Assembly: GCA_002633025.1 (NCBI GenBank) | Contig: NMRB01001995.1 | Location: 23,304 to 87,303 of the forward strand | Source: Notospermus geniculatus | Taxonomy: Eukaryota > Nemertea > Pilidiophora > Heteronemertea > Lineidae | Direction of reading: 5' to 3' | Length of the DNA stretch: 64,000 nucleotides | Shown here: in pieces, positions 10,527 through 22,025 of the stretch | Position numbering within the stretch: the first letter of the stretch is position 1 | How the letters are laid out: each line of letters opens with the position of its first letter | Made by a program: the position numbers and the translations under genes | Notes under the pieces: model-generated | The model's database searches: none | What the model was told of the DNA's origin: nothing | What the model saw: the letters and a program-made list of their open reading frames with translations, nothing else

Positions 10527-10602
10527 AGACAGACGGACGGACGCGCTTGCAGACGGGCGGACAGGCGGACTGACAGATAGACAGACAGACAGACACACAC
10601 TT
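10527..10602. repeat. (ACAG/GGAC)n microsatellite
   Basis: Imperfect tetranucleotide units (GACAGACGGACGGACG, then AGACAGACAGACACAC). Confidence 0.85.
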
Positions 10603-10960
10603 CTTCTCCCAATCAGCATTGTGGAATGTAAAATCGACTCACAATATCGGATCTTTGCTCATTTTTCAAGTTTCGCAATAATGTAGAAACGATCCAACCA
10701 CTATGGGTAGAATGTCGTCTGCCGAGAAACTAGAACAGATCGGTAATGAGTCGAAAAGTGAATCCGCCAGAACGACCTTTGGCATGCGACCGAATTACGT
10801 AATCTAGGCCCATGCCACATGGGGAGAGCAAGAGGCGATGTGGGTAATAATCTGCCCCTATTTCTATCGTAGAAAAGACAAATTATTACTATTTAGGCCT
10901 ATTTGATTTTAAATTATGACGGTTTGCGTGGGGTGTGCTATCATTAAAATACCTTCGCCC

Positions 10961-12399
10961 GGCATACCGGTGTACTATTAACTACATGTAGTGTATCTAA
11001 CTAGTGTACTAGTAACAGGTCGGTTTTGCGAATTTTTCATCTGATGAATTTTATGCGCCCAATCAAGGCCTAGCAAGCCTCTGTTCCGTAGGAGATCATT
11101 TTGTTCCAGTTGACCATGCATTTTTTGAGAACATTTGTAAAAAAGGTGTCCTTAAATTTCCGATCAAGGGTGTACATGGTCAAAAATATATTGAATACCT
11201 ATTCATATTATCAGAAATAGAGAAAGCTTGAAAATTATCACACGATGTAACACTTGCATGTAACACTCACAGAAGCTTGAAGGGGGAAATTTGATGAAAA
11301 GAACGGTGTCCATAAACTTTCGATCAAGGGTGTACATGGTCAAAAAATACTCATTGATTACCTATCAGAAGAAGGGAAAGCTTCAAAATTATCACAAGAT
11401 ATAACACTTGCATTTAACACAGAAGTTTGAAGGGGAAAATTTGAAAAGAACGGAGTCCATAAACTTTCGATCAAGGCTGTACACGGTCTCAAAGCTACTC
11501 ATTGATATCTATCCAGATACAGAAGAGAAAGCTTGAAAAACATCACAAGATGTAACACTTGCATGTAACACAGAAGCTTGAATGCGGACGGGTTTTTCGT
11601 ACATATGCATTATGGAGGGAAAATGCCAAAACTGGTGTCTTTAAACTTTCGATCAAGGGTGTGCACGGTCAAAAAGTTACGTATTGATTACGTATTCATA
11701 TTATCAAAAAAGAGAAAGCTTGAAAAACAGTGGGCGGATCCAAGGGGGGGGGGCGCACCGCCGCACGCCCCCCCTTTCGGCCAAAAAATCCTTAAAATCG
11801 ACCGTGAAATTCTGAAATTTGGAGCAAATCATTGAAATTCACCGCAGATTTCAATGTTTCTAGCACAGTGCGCCCCCTCTTTTCCGAAATCCTGGATCCG
11901 TCCCTGAAAAATATCACAAGATGTAACACTTACAGAAGTGCATCCCCTGTGTTGTTGGTTGTATCCATTGCCTGGTCCATTTTGCGATGTTCTTTTCCTC
12001 ACTGTCGAAAGTCAACCACTTTCAGATGCAGTTTATGTATAAAATGAATTTTGTTCTACGTAGACACCTGTTTTACCGGTTAAAATTTAGCATAATTCAC
12101 AGACAGACGTGAATGACTGTCATTTGCATAATTTATGTGCATGGATTAGTGTCATTAGCATAATATGTAGCTCTTCGAGCCAGACTGCAGATGTAGCTAC
12201 TTAATTCCTTTTGAGGACACGACTCCTACAGGCCCGTATTTCAGAATGCCCCTCAACTTAGACGGGTTCCTCAAGGCTATTTTTCTCCTGTTGAGAACAA
12301 TAGCCTTGAGGAACTCCTACGTTGTAATATTGAGGAGCATACGGGTCATATCGTCGTCGTTCTCAAATCTGAAGAGGTCGCCACCATCGTTTCTCGGCT
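10961..12399. repeat. 1.4 kb direct repeat, copy 1
   Basis: From GGCATACCGGTGTACTATTA to CACCATCGTTTCTCGGC it is collinear with 13213-14815. Inside are four tandem units of about 150-180 bases around TTTCGATCAAGGGTGTACA (near 11155, 11310, 11460 and 11645). A GGGCGGATCC element and a hairpin around CCTTGAGGAACTCC follow. No coding exon was recognised. Confidence 0.85.
11730..11907. mobile_element. GGGCGGATCC-ended MITE
   Basis: The ends are CAGTGGGCGGATCCAAGG and CCTGGATCCGTCCCTG (inverted). The inside is G/C homopolymer-rich with AAATCGACCGTGAAATT. Copies are at 13979-14159 and, in a different version, 45966-46139. Confidence 0.7.
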
Positions 12400-13212
12400 A
12401 AGACCTCTGAAAAGGGCTGGAACCCGGCACAAGATTCTTGTGCTCATCGATTTTACAAATTATTTGATAAAGTAATCATACCAAAAATTAGAATTTCTTC
12501 CAGTATTTGTAAAAATACTACTATTTTAACATTCCGTTGGGTATTCAATGTTTTTATAAAGGAACAAAGNATTGTCTTTCTGAAATTTTCTGAGGAGGAC
12601 ACTCTGAAAACTGATGACTCCGAATTAGACAGCAATTATTCCGCCTCCTCAAATTTGGACTAGGCCTACTTTTGAAGCGAGAGAGAGACTTCCAGCAGAT
12701 CAAACTGCACTGTTTTTGATAGATATTTTGACTACAAAAAAGTACTTTTTGGCGAATTTTTATCCCCCATCTATTTTGGGGTGAAAATTTGGGCCAAAAT
12801 CACCCAAATCGCCCGAACTGTCAGTCATCCCTATGGAAAACATGGATGTTTACATAATGTTATTTTTGGCTTCTGGGGGGGTGTCTACCCACCACCTGAA
12901 CAAATTGAATTTCAGGACAAATGTGTCCAATGAGGCAAATGGCATTTAAACTGTCCACCTGACAAAAATAAAAAATTCTACCAAAATAATTCTGTGGCCT
13001 ACAAAAAAATCTGTGGTACATTCCCCTTTAATCGTCATAATGCCGCGGATTTATTGAACACTGCCACCTATCATCCGACGAAACAATTTATCTGGGTACA
13101 AGTTGTGCACGTGCTCCAACCATGTTTACGTCAACAGCAGCCCTGATTGGCTGTATGCAAATGAGATAAGGTTGGTGTCCCGAACTCATGTGGGAAAAAA
13201 AATTTCGCCGCC
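12400..13212. other. Spacer between the two 1.4 kb repeats
   Basis: No gene was seen. The segment around 12840-12870 (ACATGGATGTTTACATAATG) resembles the sequence near 745 and 6080 in aminotransferase introns, so a dispersed repeat is present. One N lies near 12570. Confidence 0.4.
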
Positions 13213-13978
13213 CGGCATACCGGTGTACTATTAACTACATGTAGTGTATCTAACTAGTGTACTAGTAACAGGTCGGTTTTGCGAATGTTTCATCTGATGA
13301 ATTTTATGCGCCCATTCAAGGCCTAGCAAGGCCTCTGTTCCGTAGCTCATTTTGTTCCAGATGATCATGCATTTTTTCAGAACATTTGTAAAAAGGTGTC
13401 CTTAAACTTCCGATCAAGGTTGTACATGGTCAAAAATACTCATTGAATACCTATTCATATTATATCAAAAGTAGAGAAAGATTGAAAATTATCACACGAT
13501 GTAACACTTGCATGTAACACAGAAACCTGAAGGGGGCAATTTGAAAAGAACGGTGTCCATAAACTTTCGATCAAGGGTGTACATGGTCAAAAAAATACTC
13601 ATTGATTACCTATCAGGAGAAGGGAAAGCTTGAAAATTATCACAAGATATAACACTTGCATTTAATACAGAAGTTTGAAGGGGGAAATTTGAAAAGAAGT
13701 CCATAAACTTTCGATCAAGGCTGTACACGGTCACAAGGTACTCATTGATATCTATTCAGATACAGAAGAGAAAGCTTGAAAAACATCACAAGATGTAACA
13801 CTTGCATGTAACACAGAAGCTTGAATGCGGACGGGTTTTTCGTATATATATGCACTATGGAGGGAAAATGCCAAAAACTGGTGTCTTTAAACTTTCGATC
13901 AAGGGTGTGCACGGTCAAAAAGTTACTTAATTATTGATTACGTATTCATATTATCAAAAAAGAGGAAGCTTGAAAAAC

Positions 13979-14159
13979 AGTGGGCGGATCCAAGGGGGGG
14001 GGGGCGCACCGCCGCACGCCCCCCCCCTTTCGGCCAAAAAATCTTTAAAATCGACCGTGAAATTCTGAAATTTGGAGCAAATCATTGAAATTCACCGCAG
14101 ATTTCAATGTTTCTAGCACAGTGCGCCCCCTCTTTTCCGAAATCCTGGATCCGTCCCTG
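13979..14159. mobile_element. GGGCGGATCC-ended MITE, copy 2
   Basis: Part of the 1.4 kb duplicate. It differs from 11730-11907 mainly in the length of G and C runs. Confidence 0.7.
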
Positions 14160-14617
14160 AAAAATATCACAAGATGTATAAACACTTACAAAAGTGCATC
14201 CCCGGTGTTGTTGGTTGTATCCATTGCCTGGTCCATTTTGCGATGTTCTTTCCCTCACTGTCGAAAGTCAACCACTTTCAGATGCAGTTTATGTATAAAA
14301 TGAATTTCATTCTATGTACACACCTGTTTTGTACCGGTTAAAATTTAGCATAATTCACAGACAGACGTGAATGACAGTCATTTGCATGATTTATGTGCAT
14401 GGATTAGTGTCATTAGCATAATATGTAGCTCTTCGAGCCAGACTGCAGATGTAGCTACTTAATTCCTTTTGAAGACACGACTCCTACACGCCCGTATTTC
14501 AGAATGCCCCTCAACTTAGACGGGTTCCTCAAGGCTTTTGTTCTCCTGTTGGGAACAATAGCCTTGAGGAACTCCTTTACGTTGTAATATTGAGGAGCAT
14601 ACGGGTCATATCGTCGT

Positions 14618-14754
14618 CCAAGATACAGAATAGCACAAAATTGACACACAAAATGATAATAAGCAAGAAGTCAATCTCCGGAATTCACGAATTTTCGACC
14701 CCAACCGGGGTCTTTTTCAAGTGGAACTTTACAATCTGAAACTCCAGAAAAGAC
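14618..14754. mobile_element. 137-base element, second insertion
   Basis: Nearly identical to 6930-7066. It is flanked by direct repeats of TCATATCGTC, while the matching place in the other 1.4 kb copy (about 12343) has one TCATATCGTC and no insert. Confidence 0.75.
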
Positions 14755-14814
14755 TCATATCGTCATATCGTCGTCGTTCTCAAATCTGAAGAGGTCGCCA
14801 CCATCGTTCCTCGG

Positions 14815-15160
14815 CGCAAAGCCCCCGAAACGCCAACGTCAACGTCTAACCTTTCGTTCGGTGCTCTCTTCGTGGCATCGAACAATGGGTTTGGCGTTCG
14901 CGTTGGCGTTCCGGGGGCATTGCGAAAACTCCCTAAATAACCAGTCCACAGCGCGAACAATCGGGGAACGACCAGAAATGGTCAACAGACATGATTAAAA
15001 ACGCAAAGCTCTGCCACATTAGGCTAGACTCGGGACCCAGTCGTTGTGTCGCTCCGGCCACCGCGCTACACTCCACAAACAAGCGCGGCGGCCGGAGCGA
15101 CACAACGACTGGGTCCCGAGTCTATACTACATTAGGCCTACATACATGACTTCCCCATNC
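14815..15160. repeat. Duplicated nested MITE block (partner 16219-16565)
   Basis: It contains the GCCCCCGAAACGCC hairpin (14815-14935), then about 90 bases of the outer GGAATGCGGAAG element. The GACTCGGGACCCAGTCG hairpin (15025-15125) follows. Order and sequence match 16219-16565, so a nested block was copied as a unit. Confidence 0.75.
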
Positions 15161-15720
15161 CTTCTTTCAAATGGCTTGGCCCACCCCGTTGTGGTCCTAA
15201 AATGCATATTATAATGAGGAAAACCTGGTGTCAGTAAATCATGCCAGACCACCAGTAAATCAGGCACTCACTGTATGTACACGTAAAGAGCGGTCTGCAG
15301 TGAACCATCTCACAATATACTAATACAAGACATGGCCCAGTTATTGGCTGATATTGATTAAGTTAGCAAATGCTTTTACTCCAAGTTTTGCAGTACATTT
15401 AGGGCCTACATTGGACCTCGCTGTGCAAATCTGAAGTATAAGCACGACTTGCTAACTTTTATGAATACCAGCCATTTTGTCTAAATTTCTGTCCGTCGTC
15501 TTTCAAAGCCTGCAGCACACGCGGCGACCTCAGAAAACGTTCCGAGTGTCGATTCAGACTCCAGAGGATTCCTTTTCTGCGAACTACGTCATCAAATACA
15601 ACGGGGTTTTCCAAAGCAACGAACACAACCCGTCTGCGAATTTTTTCGCCCAACCAGTATAGGCCTAGATTCCTAACCAGTATATCCATTACGAAATGAA
15701 ATTTACGAAGTGAATGGTGG
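15161..15720. other. Non-coding stretch, no supported gene
   Basis: Open frames exist on both strands near 15459-15689, but neither has recognisable protein features or paired splice sites. Confidence 0.4.
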
Positions 15721-15726
15721 GTTAAT

Positions 15727-15730
15727 GGTT

Positions 15731-15765
<35 letters not shown>

Positions 15766-15815
15766 GGGAGTAGTATGAGGATTAGGATTAAAATTAGGAT
15801 TAGGATTAGGATTAG
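15727..15815. repeat. Short interstitial telomere-like array
   Basis: GGGTTAGGGTTAGGGTTAG followed by degenerate GATTAGGATTAG units. It is far too short and degenerate to be a telomere. Confidence 0.75.
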
Positions 15816-15964
15816 CTTTTGCTATATAGGTTGGGGGAAAAAAGTTGGTCGTAATGGATATATCAGTTGGGAAAAAAAATTCGCAACCCGTCTGGGTGGA
15901 AAATTTATCTCCGACTTGAAAAATCCGAATATTAGCACCTCGGTGTCGGAGCGAGAGTGGGAAG

Positions 15965-16112
15965 TCGGACCAGATCTCAACATTGCTGGTGAGAAGATTC
16001 CACGCATCGCCATCCAGCGCACACCTGGCGTCAACAGCCGATTTTGATCGGTGGTGATCAGATCGCTTGCGATATCGCCTGGTGTGCTGCTGCTGGCAAA
16101 ATCTCTCTTCGA
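15965..16112. mobile_element. GCGATATCGCC-family MITE
   Basis: GGTGAGAAGATTCCACGCAT at the left and CTTGCGATATCGCCTGGTG with GCTGCTGGC at the right also occur at 62850-63078. The right end alone occurs near 32180. Confidence 0.6.
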
Positions 16113-16125
16113 TGTTCATCGCCCA

Positions 16126-16599
16126 GCAACATCTAACTTTGACCCAATGGAATGCGGAAGTTAGGAATTGATAGTAGGATTTTCTACGGACCTTTAATCA
16201 CACGCGACTCTTGAATATAGTTTTCGCAAAGCCCCCGAAACGCCAACGTGAACGTCTAACCTTTCGTTCGGTGCTCTCCGGCTTCGTGGCATCGAACAAT
16301 GGGTTTGGCGTTCGCGTTGGCGTTTCGGGGGCTTTGCGAAAACTCCCTAAATAACCAGTCCACAGCGCGAACAATCGGGGAACGACCAGAAATGGTCAAC
16401 AGACATGATTAAAAACGCAAAGCTCTGCCACATTAGGCTAGACTCGGGACCCAGTCGTTGTGTCGCTCCGGCCGCCGCGCTACACTCCACAAACAAGCGC
16501 GGCGGCCGGAGCGACACAACGACTGGGTCCCGAGTCTATACTACATTAGGCCTACATACATGACTTCCCCATTCCATCGGGTCGTAGTTAGATGTTGCC
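16126..16599. mobile_element. GGAATGCGGAAG MITE carrying two nested insertions
   Basis: The outer ends are GCAACATCTAACTTTGACCC and GGGTCGTAGTTAGATGTTGC. The first insert (16219-16350) is a hairpin of GTTTTCGCAAAGCCCCCGAA and its complement. The second (16439-16539) is a near-perfect hairpin of GACTCGGGACCCAGTCG and its complement around a G+C-rich stem. Both insertion points are empty in the relative at 8635-8838. Confidence 0.75.
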
Positions 16600-17500
16600 A
16601 GACTTTACTTTCCACTGTCGGTGTAACATCTGCCAGTGTTTCCGTATGTCAGTGTTTCCCTCTTATTGTTTGGGAAACGCTGGCAGATAGATCGACACAT
16701 TTCTCTGTGTGTCCCATGTTGTCAAGTCGTAGCATATTCCGTCAGACAATAGTAGGGGAACACTCAAGAATAGGGAACATTCAAAAACGTTACACCGGTC
16801 ATTGCTCGCTTCAGCCCTTACGTGCAATTAAAACCACCCTGCGGTGAAGGTATTGTAATTCTTTTCGTGCAGTTTGATGGCCAACAGTGACGGTTATGCT
16901 GGTGCCCGCATGTCCTTGGAGTGGTTGAAAAAAATTGTGGTCGTGGCTGGTGAATGAAAGTCTTTTGTCCGGAAGTAACGAACATGCCCTCAGAAACCGT
17001 TGTAGGCCTACGAACGCAGCACAGGCCCGTAGCAGCCCCCTGATGAGTGGGGGGTCCCGGCAGGGCTGGATCAAGGATTGACAGAATGGGGGTGTAGGTG
17101 GACGGAGGCGGTGAGCACCGAAAAGGAAGTGGGAAGCCTTTAGATGCATTTTCCTGGGATCTGAGAGCAAGAATGTGGACAAGGCCTATAAAATGGACAT
17201 TTGGGCCAAAGGTATTTTTTGGCAAAAAAGTGGGGGGCCAAGGACCCCCCGGCTCCTACGGGCCTGCAGCGAGGTATATGAATTCATTGATGAAGCAGTA
17301 CAACCAGCGACCACAGTGATTTCTGCGGGGACCATCTGAAAGCGGAAAACAATAAAACCAATACGTACTGCCACGTCCGTCCATAGGAATGGTTCGCGGG
17401 TGGACGATTGTGAAATTGACGCCGAACGTTGAAATTCCGGACGTCGTTGTCAACCGGCTTGCACTTGGTTGACGCTGGTTCGATCACCGATTCGCGCCCT
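16600..17500. other. No confirmed gene; possible minus-strand cysteine-rich exons
   Basis: Two minus-strand segments look mildly exon-like. One, about 16910-16820, is cysteine-rich (TCGHQHNRHCWPSNC) and ends in a GTAAGG donor. The other, about 17400-17270, reads TYWFYCFPLSDG and CGRWLYC. Neither has a clear family or a joining partner, so no CDS is called. Confidence 0.25.
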
Positions 17501-17505
17501 TTTAT

Positions 17506-17586
17506 AGACTGGTCCCCTGTCCTCGACCCAGCCGCTCCGCAGATGTATTATATTAGAGAAGCGGTTCGAGGACAGGGGACCAGTCT
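17506..17586. repeat. Hairpin, GACTGGTCCCCTGTCCTCG
   Basis: The 5' arm is repeated inverted as CGAGGACAGGGGACCAGTC, with about 40 bases between. Confidence 0.8.
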
Positions 17587-17589
17587 TAG

Positions 17590-18205
17590 CGTGTACCCTG
17601 CAGCCTGCTGCAGCAGACGACATTTGCACAACTTCGCTACTGCTCAGCCAGAGAATCAGCCTCTACGACAGAATAATTAATGTGGCTTACCTATTCAGAG
17701 AAATCAACAGAGGCGTTTTCCTGGAGTTCCTCCGCCCACATCAAGGATGGCGCCACCAATCAGCTTCCACCACCAAGCCACGTGGTTTGGCCGTTTCTCC
17801 ACTCATTTTTTAGGGCGCCATGTTGGGTGCCATAGGCACAAGTGTCGCGCAGCCAGCTATTTCCTTTTGCAGTACTGCTCCAGCGCCTGGGTGACCGAGA
17901 CTAGCCATGACCTTTCCTCATGGGACTTCCATTTTGGGTTTCATCTGGCTTGGGAACATTATGACAACAATATCTTCAAAAAAAAAACTTTATTTTCAAT
18001 CAATCTCCTCCAAAATCTAATCAGTTCTTTACTGAGTATATATCTAAAATTCCTGAAAGTTTCGTAAGGATACGTAACGTGCTTCATTTTTTGAGTTATC
18101 ATGCACACATGGAAGTATTATAATACTTCCAATGTGCACACATAACATAGGCTATTGGATGAAACTTGGAGGAATTATACTGACAGTATAATTCCTCCAA
18201 GGATG

Positions 18206-18237
<32 letters not shown>

Positions 18238-18827
18238 AGAAACAGACAGGCAAATAACAGAACTTAGAAAGTCACAGTCCGGGGTCACAGTAAAACCAAG
18301 GAAGATCGCCTGCAGTTGATAGGGCAGTCTTAAATAAATTCTCCGAGTTTCTATACTTTGCAATCAAGATTTGAGGCTCAACGCCACAAGCAATAACAGA
18401 AAATGGAACAAAAAGGCACAATATTTTTTTATATATATTGTATTTATATATATTTTTATATATATTGTATATTGTATTTTTTATCACAATGGCTTTTTCT
18501 TTTGCTACCCTTTTACCTGTATGTTTATTGTACAGCGCCCTAGAACCTTGCGGAATAGGGCGCTTTAGAAATATTTTTAATACTAATAACATTAACAAAA
18601 TCAAAAATATATTGCCAGAAACAAAGCATTTTATTTCAACCAATCTCATGCAAATAAATATTTTTTTGTCATTATATCTAGAAATGGTGAAAGTTTCATA
18701 GGATTCATATGCTTATTAATCTTGAGTTATCACGTAGAAACAGAAGCTGGATGGAGCTGGATGGAATAAATACTAAAATAGCTAGAGAAGAAAGTAGGCA
18801 AACAAAAACAAAAAGAAAGGATAGTCA
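17590..18827. other. AT-rich non-coding stretch with palindromes
   Basis: It holds a palindrome at 18102-18141 (GGAAGTATTATAATACTTCC at its centre), the TATACTGACAGTATA palindrome, an (AG)n run and AT-rich TATATATTGTATTTATA sequence. No supported exon was seen. Confidence 0.5.
18165..18201. repeat. Perfect palindrome, inverted copy of 1631-1669
   Basis: The exact reverse complement of the other copy. The single central base (T there, A here) gives the orientation. An (AG)n microsatellite follows at 18212-18237. Confidence 0.75.
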
Positions 18828-18951
18828 TTAGGGAGGTTTCGCAAGCACCCGGTTAGGCCATACGGCGACGCTTATCTATTGTGTGGGTATACCCAAACAA
18901 TAGATAAACGTCGTCGTAGGGCCTAACCGGGCGCTTGCGAAACCTCCCTAA
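18828..18951. mobile_element. Hairpin MITE, TTAGGGAGGTTTCGCAAGC
   Basis: Arms of about 55 bases run from TTAGGGAGGTTTCGCAAGC to its complement, with CCGGTTAGGCC and a TTTATCTATTGT stem around a GGGTATACCC centre. A half copy is at 45916-45966. Confidence 0.85.
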
Positions 18952-18984
18952 TAAAACCAGGGAAGATATGGGGCGGTCTTGAAT

Positions 18985-19185
18985 AAATGTGACCAGCTCT
19001 AGCAAAAGCAGGCACTTGTTGCAACCGAAGAAAGGGTTACCTAATGGTCTTACAACACAATAGCTGAAACATACATCTCTGCAGGTTGACAATAGTAATG
19101 GACAGCAGTGATAATAGTTGAGTAAATTGATGACCAATGATGATCACCTGTGACAAGCGTCTGCTTTTGCTGACGGGTCAAAAAT
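18985..19185. repeat. Dispersed repeat, AGCAAAAGCAGGC family
   Basis: It shares GCAAAAGCAGGCACTTGTTG, CTTACAACACAATAGCTGAA and TTGATGACCAATGATGATCA with 31898-32160, 32470-32600 and 41440-41700. The two ends are inverted. Confidence 0.65.
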
Positions 19186-19189
19186 CTCG

Positions 19190-20237
19190 GAATTTCTTTT
19201 CATTGTAGCTAAGGATCGAGACTTCACCATCAATAACAGTAAATACGACAGTGGACAGAGGGGCCTAAAATCTGAATGTCATGATCTGCAAAAATTATGA
19301 AGGAACCATAATAAATAGTACAATTATTTACAATCTCAACAGGGCCTAAAATGAATCCTCAAGTACATGCACACAAAAAAATTTGGATAGGTTCAAAATT
19401 CATAACAGTGGTTTAGTGTTTACAATCCCAAGAGGGTAAACAAGGTGAATAATATTGTAAAATATCACAATTATAAACATGCATAGTTTTGTAAAAGGTG
19501 TAAATGTCGTCTAATCCTATGGAACAATCCATTATCATATACCAAGGCTCCGTGAGATCCGAGCAAGTCAAACTTAAAGTGACAATTTTTGCCAAAAAAA
19601 ATGTCAAATTTGAGCCAGGACAAACCTGATGCATTACTTGTCATCAAAAGAATATTCTTGGCCGTTTTCATCTCAATCTGTCAACTATTACGCAAAATAT
19701 ACATGAAATTGTGAAGAGGGTGTTCCGTTCAACTGAGCGGGCGATCCGGGAGGGTGATAAATTTTTCCGGAACACATGTGCGGTCTCGGGATTTTCCCGG
19801 CCAAAGGCCATCACTCATGTGTTCTGCACACTTGGAAATCACACTCGGGTGGTTTTTTTATTGTATCAGGGTTGGTGACTGACTGACTAACTATTTCCGG
19901 CTCGGTGCGATTAAGAGTCAAATGAATGATGCCTGCCAGCAATACACTGGAGTCTGCTGTAACACCAGGGCTGGGTTGCACAAAACTCATATTAGGGCCA
20001 ACACCAAGTTAGCTTTAGCTTTATGTTAGATGACGTAAAAAGACAATGGATTTTTCCGTCATCTACCGGTAATCCTATGGAGCAATCCAGTATCAGGGTT
20101 GGTGAACTGACTGACTGCTCCGATTTCCGGCTCGGTGCGATAGAGTCCAATGTTCCTGAAGGTTGCCTGCCAGCAATACATTAGAGTCTGCTGTAACATC
20201 ACGTTTACACCAGTGTTCACAAGGATTTTACAGATCT
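19190..20237. other. Non-coding stretch with a short duplicated block
   Basis: The block TATTTCCGGCTCGGTGCGAT plus CCTGCCAGCAATACA occurs at about 19890-19950 and again at about 20100-20190. No exon was supported. Confidence 0.4.
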
Positions 20238-20619
20238 GTTAAAGCAAATGGCTCGCGGGGTTTGTTTACATTTTTGGTGGTACCTCCCATAGAGAGTGAA
20301 TCTCGCCTCCAGGCAAAGCCGTGCTCCAGCCATATGCAAAACCTGCGCACATGTGCGAACGTAAATACTGGGGACGAGGTTCCATTAAAAATTTGTTAAA
20401 ATGGGTTACCGTAATGACATTTTCAAATTCAGTCAGTCAAAATGTACATTTTGTACTATTCACATTGATTTCGAAGCGGCAGATTTTGCAGAATACGCCT
20501 CCGAAGTTTGGCTGTCTAATGCATTTCCCATTAAACTAAAATCCTTCTTTTGCCTTTTTCTCAAAACGGCGCTTGATTTGAGGACATGTCAACAAACCCC
20601 ACGAGCCATTTGCTTTAAT
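20238..20619. mobile_element. MITE with inverted GTTAAAGCAAATGGCTCG ends
   Basis: GTTAAAGCAAATGGCTCGCG with GGGTTTGTTT at the left is inverted at the right. The open frame inside on the plus strand has no recognisable domain and reads into the right terminus. Confidence 0.65.
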
Positions 20620-20969
20620 AAAAACATCAAAGGCCAAACATACACAGTCACGGACTTGCAACGTTACCCACTGCCATGGGTCTCATCTGAAACCATTCAC
20701 GGACACGATTTCCTGAGTGCTGGCTAAGAAGGTTCACTACTGAAACTATTTTGGCTACAGAGTGTCCTGAGTTGTCTAAAGTTGTCAATGTTTCTCTCAA
20801 TCACTGCCAGTTGGCTGTGCAATTTCCTGAGTTAGCTAAGAAGGGTCGACTACCAAACACTTTGCCCACACGAATTCTGGAATGACTATTTTGACAAGCT
20901 TCTCATCCAGTCCACCTTTTGGCTCAAACATTTTTCTGAATTGGCTCACATCTGCCTCATCCGACAGAG

Positions 20970-21220
20970 GATTCTCGAATTCGCAGATCTGCGCACTTCC
21001 GCCGAAATCTCAACCAGAACCTCGATCTGACGATCTGAAACCGGCTGACGGGTGACACCATCCATGATTCAGCAATGGTCGACTCTGACGCAACGTCGTC
21101 GAAGTCACTGTTGTGGGGTTGTCTGCGTCACGTCCATCAGTTTCAGACCGAGGTTGTGGTTGAGATTTCGGCGGAAGTGCACAGATCTTTGTCGTTTACG
21201 TCAACTTGAGAACGGTCTAT
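20970..21220. mobile_element. MITE, ACTTCCGCCGAAATCTCAAC family
   Basis: The ends are about 70-90-base inverted repeats (GATCTGCGCACTTCCGCCGA). Relatives are 26876-27000 (half), 34349-34590 and 37770-38016. Confidence 0.8.
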
Positions 21221-21484
21221 ACCAAGCTAAGCATAACATCTTGAATCTATAAGTTGTTTGCCTTCATAAAGTTGCTGATTGCATCACTGAGCTTGAGAAC
21301 CTCCAGAAAATTCAGTCCAAGTCTTTGTTCACATGATTGGTAATAAAATTGCGGGGCCTGAAAGAGAATGAAATGGCCAGGGCCATTGTGCTCACCTCTG
21401 TGATAAATCTCTGTGGTTAGTGTGAAACTGTGACTCTCATGGTGAATGTTGAAGGATCAGTACAGATAAGATAAAGCCGAACAC

Positions 21485-22025
21485 ACCAAGAAATATTTTT
21501 ATGATCTGATCAGTATTATCAGCCAATATGGCCACCTGGTGGCCACACGTGACGTTCGTCGGGACTGAAATTTTAGCAAGACTGTACAGGATACTTGCAT
21601 AGATATTTAGACAACATTGAAACATCGTAACATTTACTACCGTGAGATATGGCCAAAGTCACTTTTTCAAGATGGCCGCCTGGCAGCCATGTTGAAGTCC
21701 AATCGAACCGAAATTTGACATATAAGTAGACGGTACCAAGACACATATTTAGGCACGGTTAAAGCATCCTAGCTACCATTATGTATGAGGTGTGGGTCGA
21801 AGTCCATTTTTCAAGATGGCTCCCTGGCGGCCACATTTGACGTCGAATCTCACTGAAATTTACCATATATTTATATGGTACCTAGATATATATTTTGACA
21901 ACGTTAAAACATCCTACCTACTCCTATTTATAAAATGTGGGTCAAAGTCCATTTTTCAAGATGGCTTCCTGGCGGCCATATTTGAAGTCCGATCGGGTTG
22001 AAATTTGGTGCATTTGTGCAGGGTG
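21485..22025. repeat. Tandem repeat, period about 145 bases
   Basis: Units around CAAGATGGCCGCCTGGCGGCC recur near 21671, 21814 and 21959, with a diverged first unit near 21531. A stray fragment is at 30079-30145. Confidence 0.8.

Larger units (their letters stand above)
13213..14815. repeat. 1.4 kb direct repeat, copy 2
   Basis: Nearly identical to 10961-12399, with the same four internal tandem units. It is interrupted at 14618-14754 by the 137-base hairpin element. Beyond 14815 it runs directly into another MITE. Confidence 0.85.

Noticed and set aside
15459-15689. Minus-strand open frame of 76 codons
   Set aside because: No family resemblance and no paired splice sites. It does not fit the missing N-terminus of the aminotransferase.
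15727-15815. True telomere or chromosome end
   Set aside because: The TTAGGG-like run is only a few units and degenerates into GATTAG repeats, with normal sequence on both sides.
20401-20727. Plus-strand open frame of 108 codons
   Set aside because: It spans the right inverted end of a MITE and has no recognisable features.
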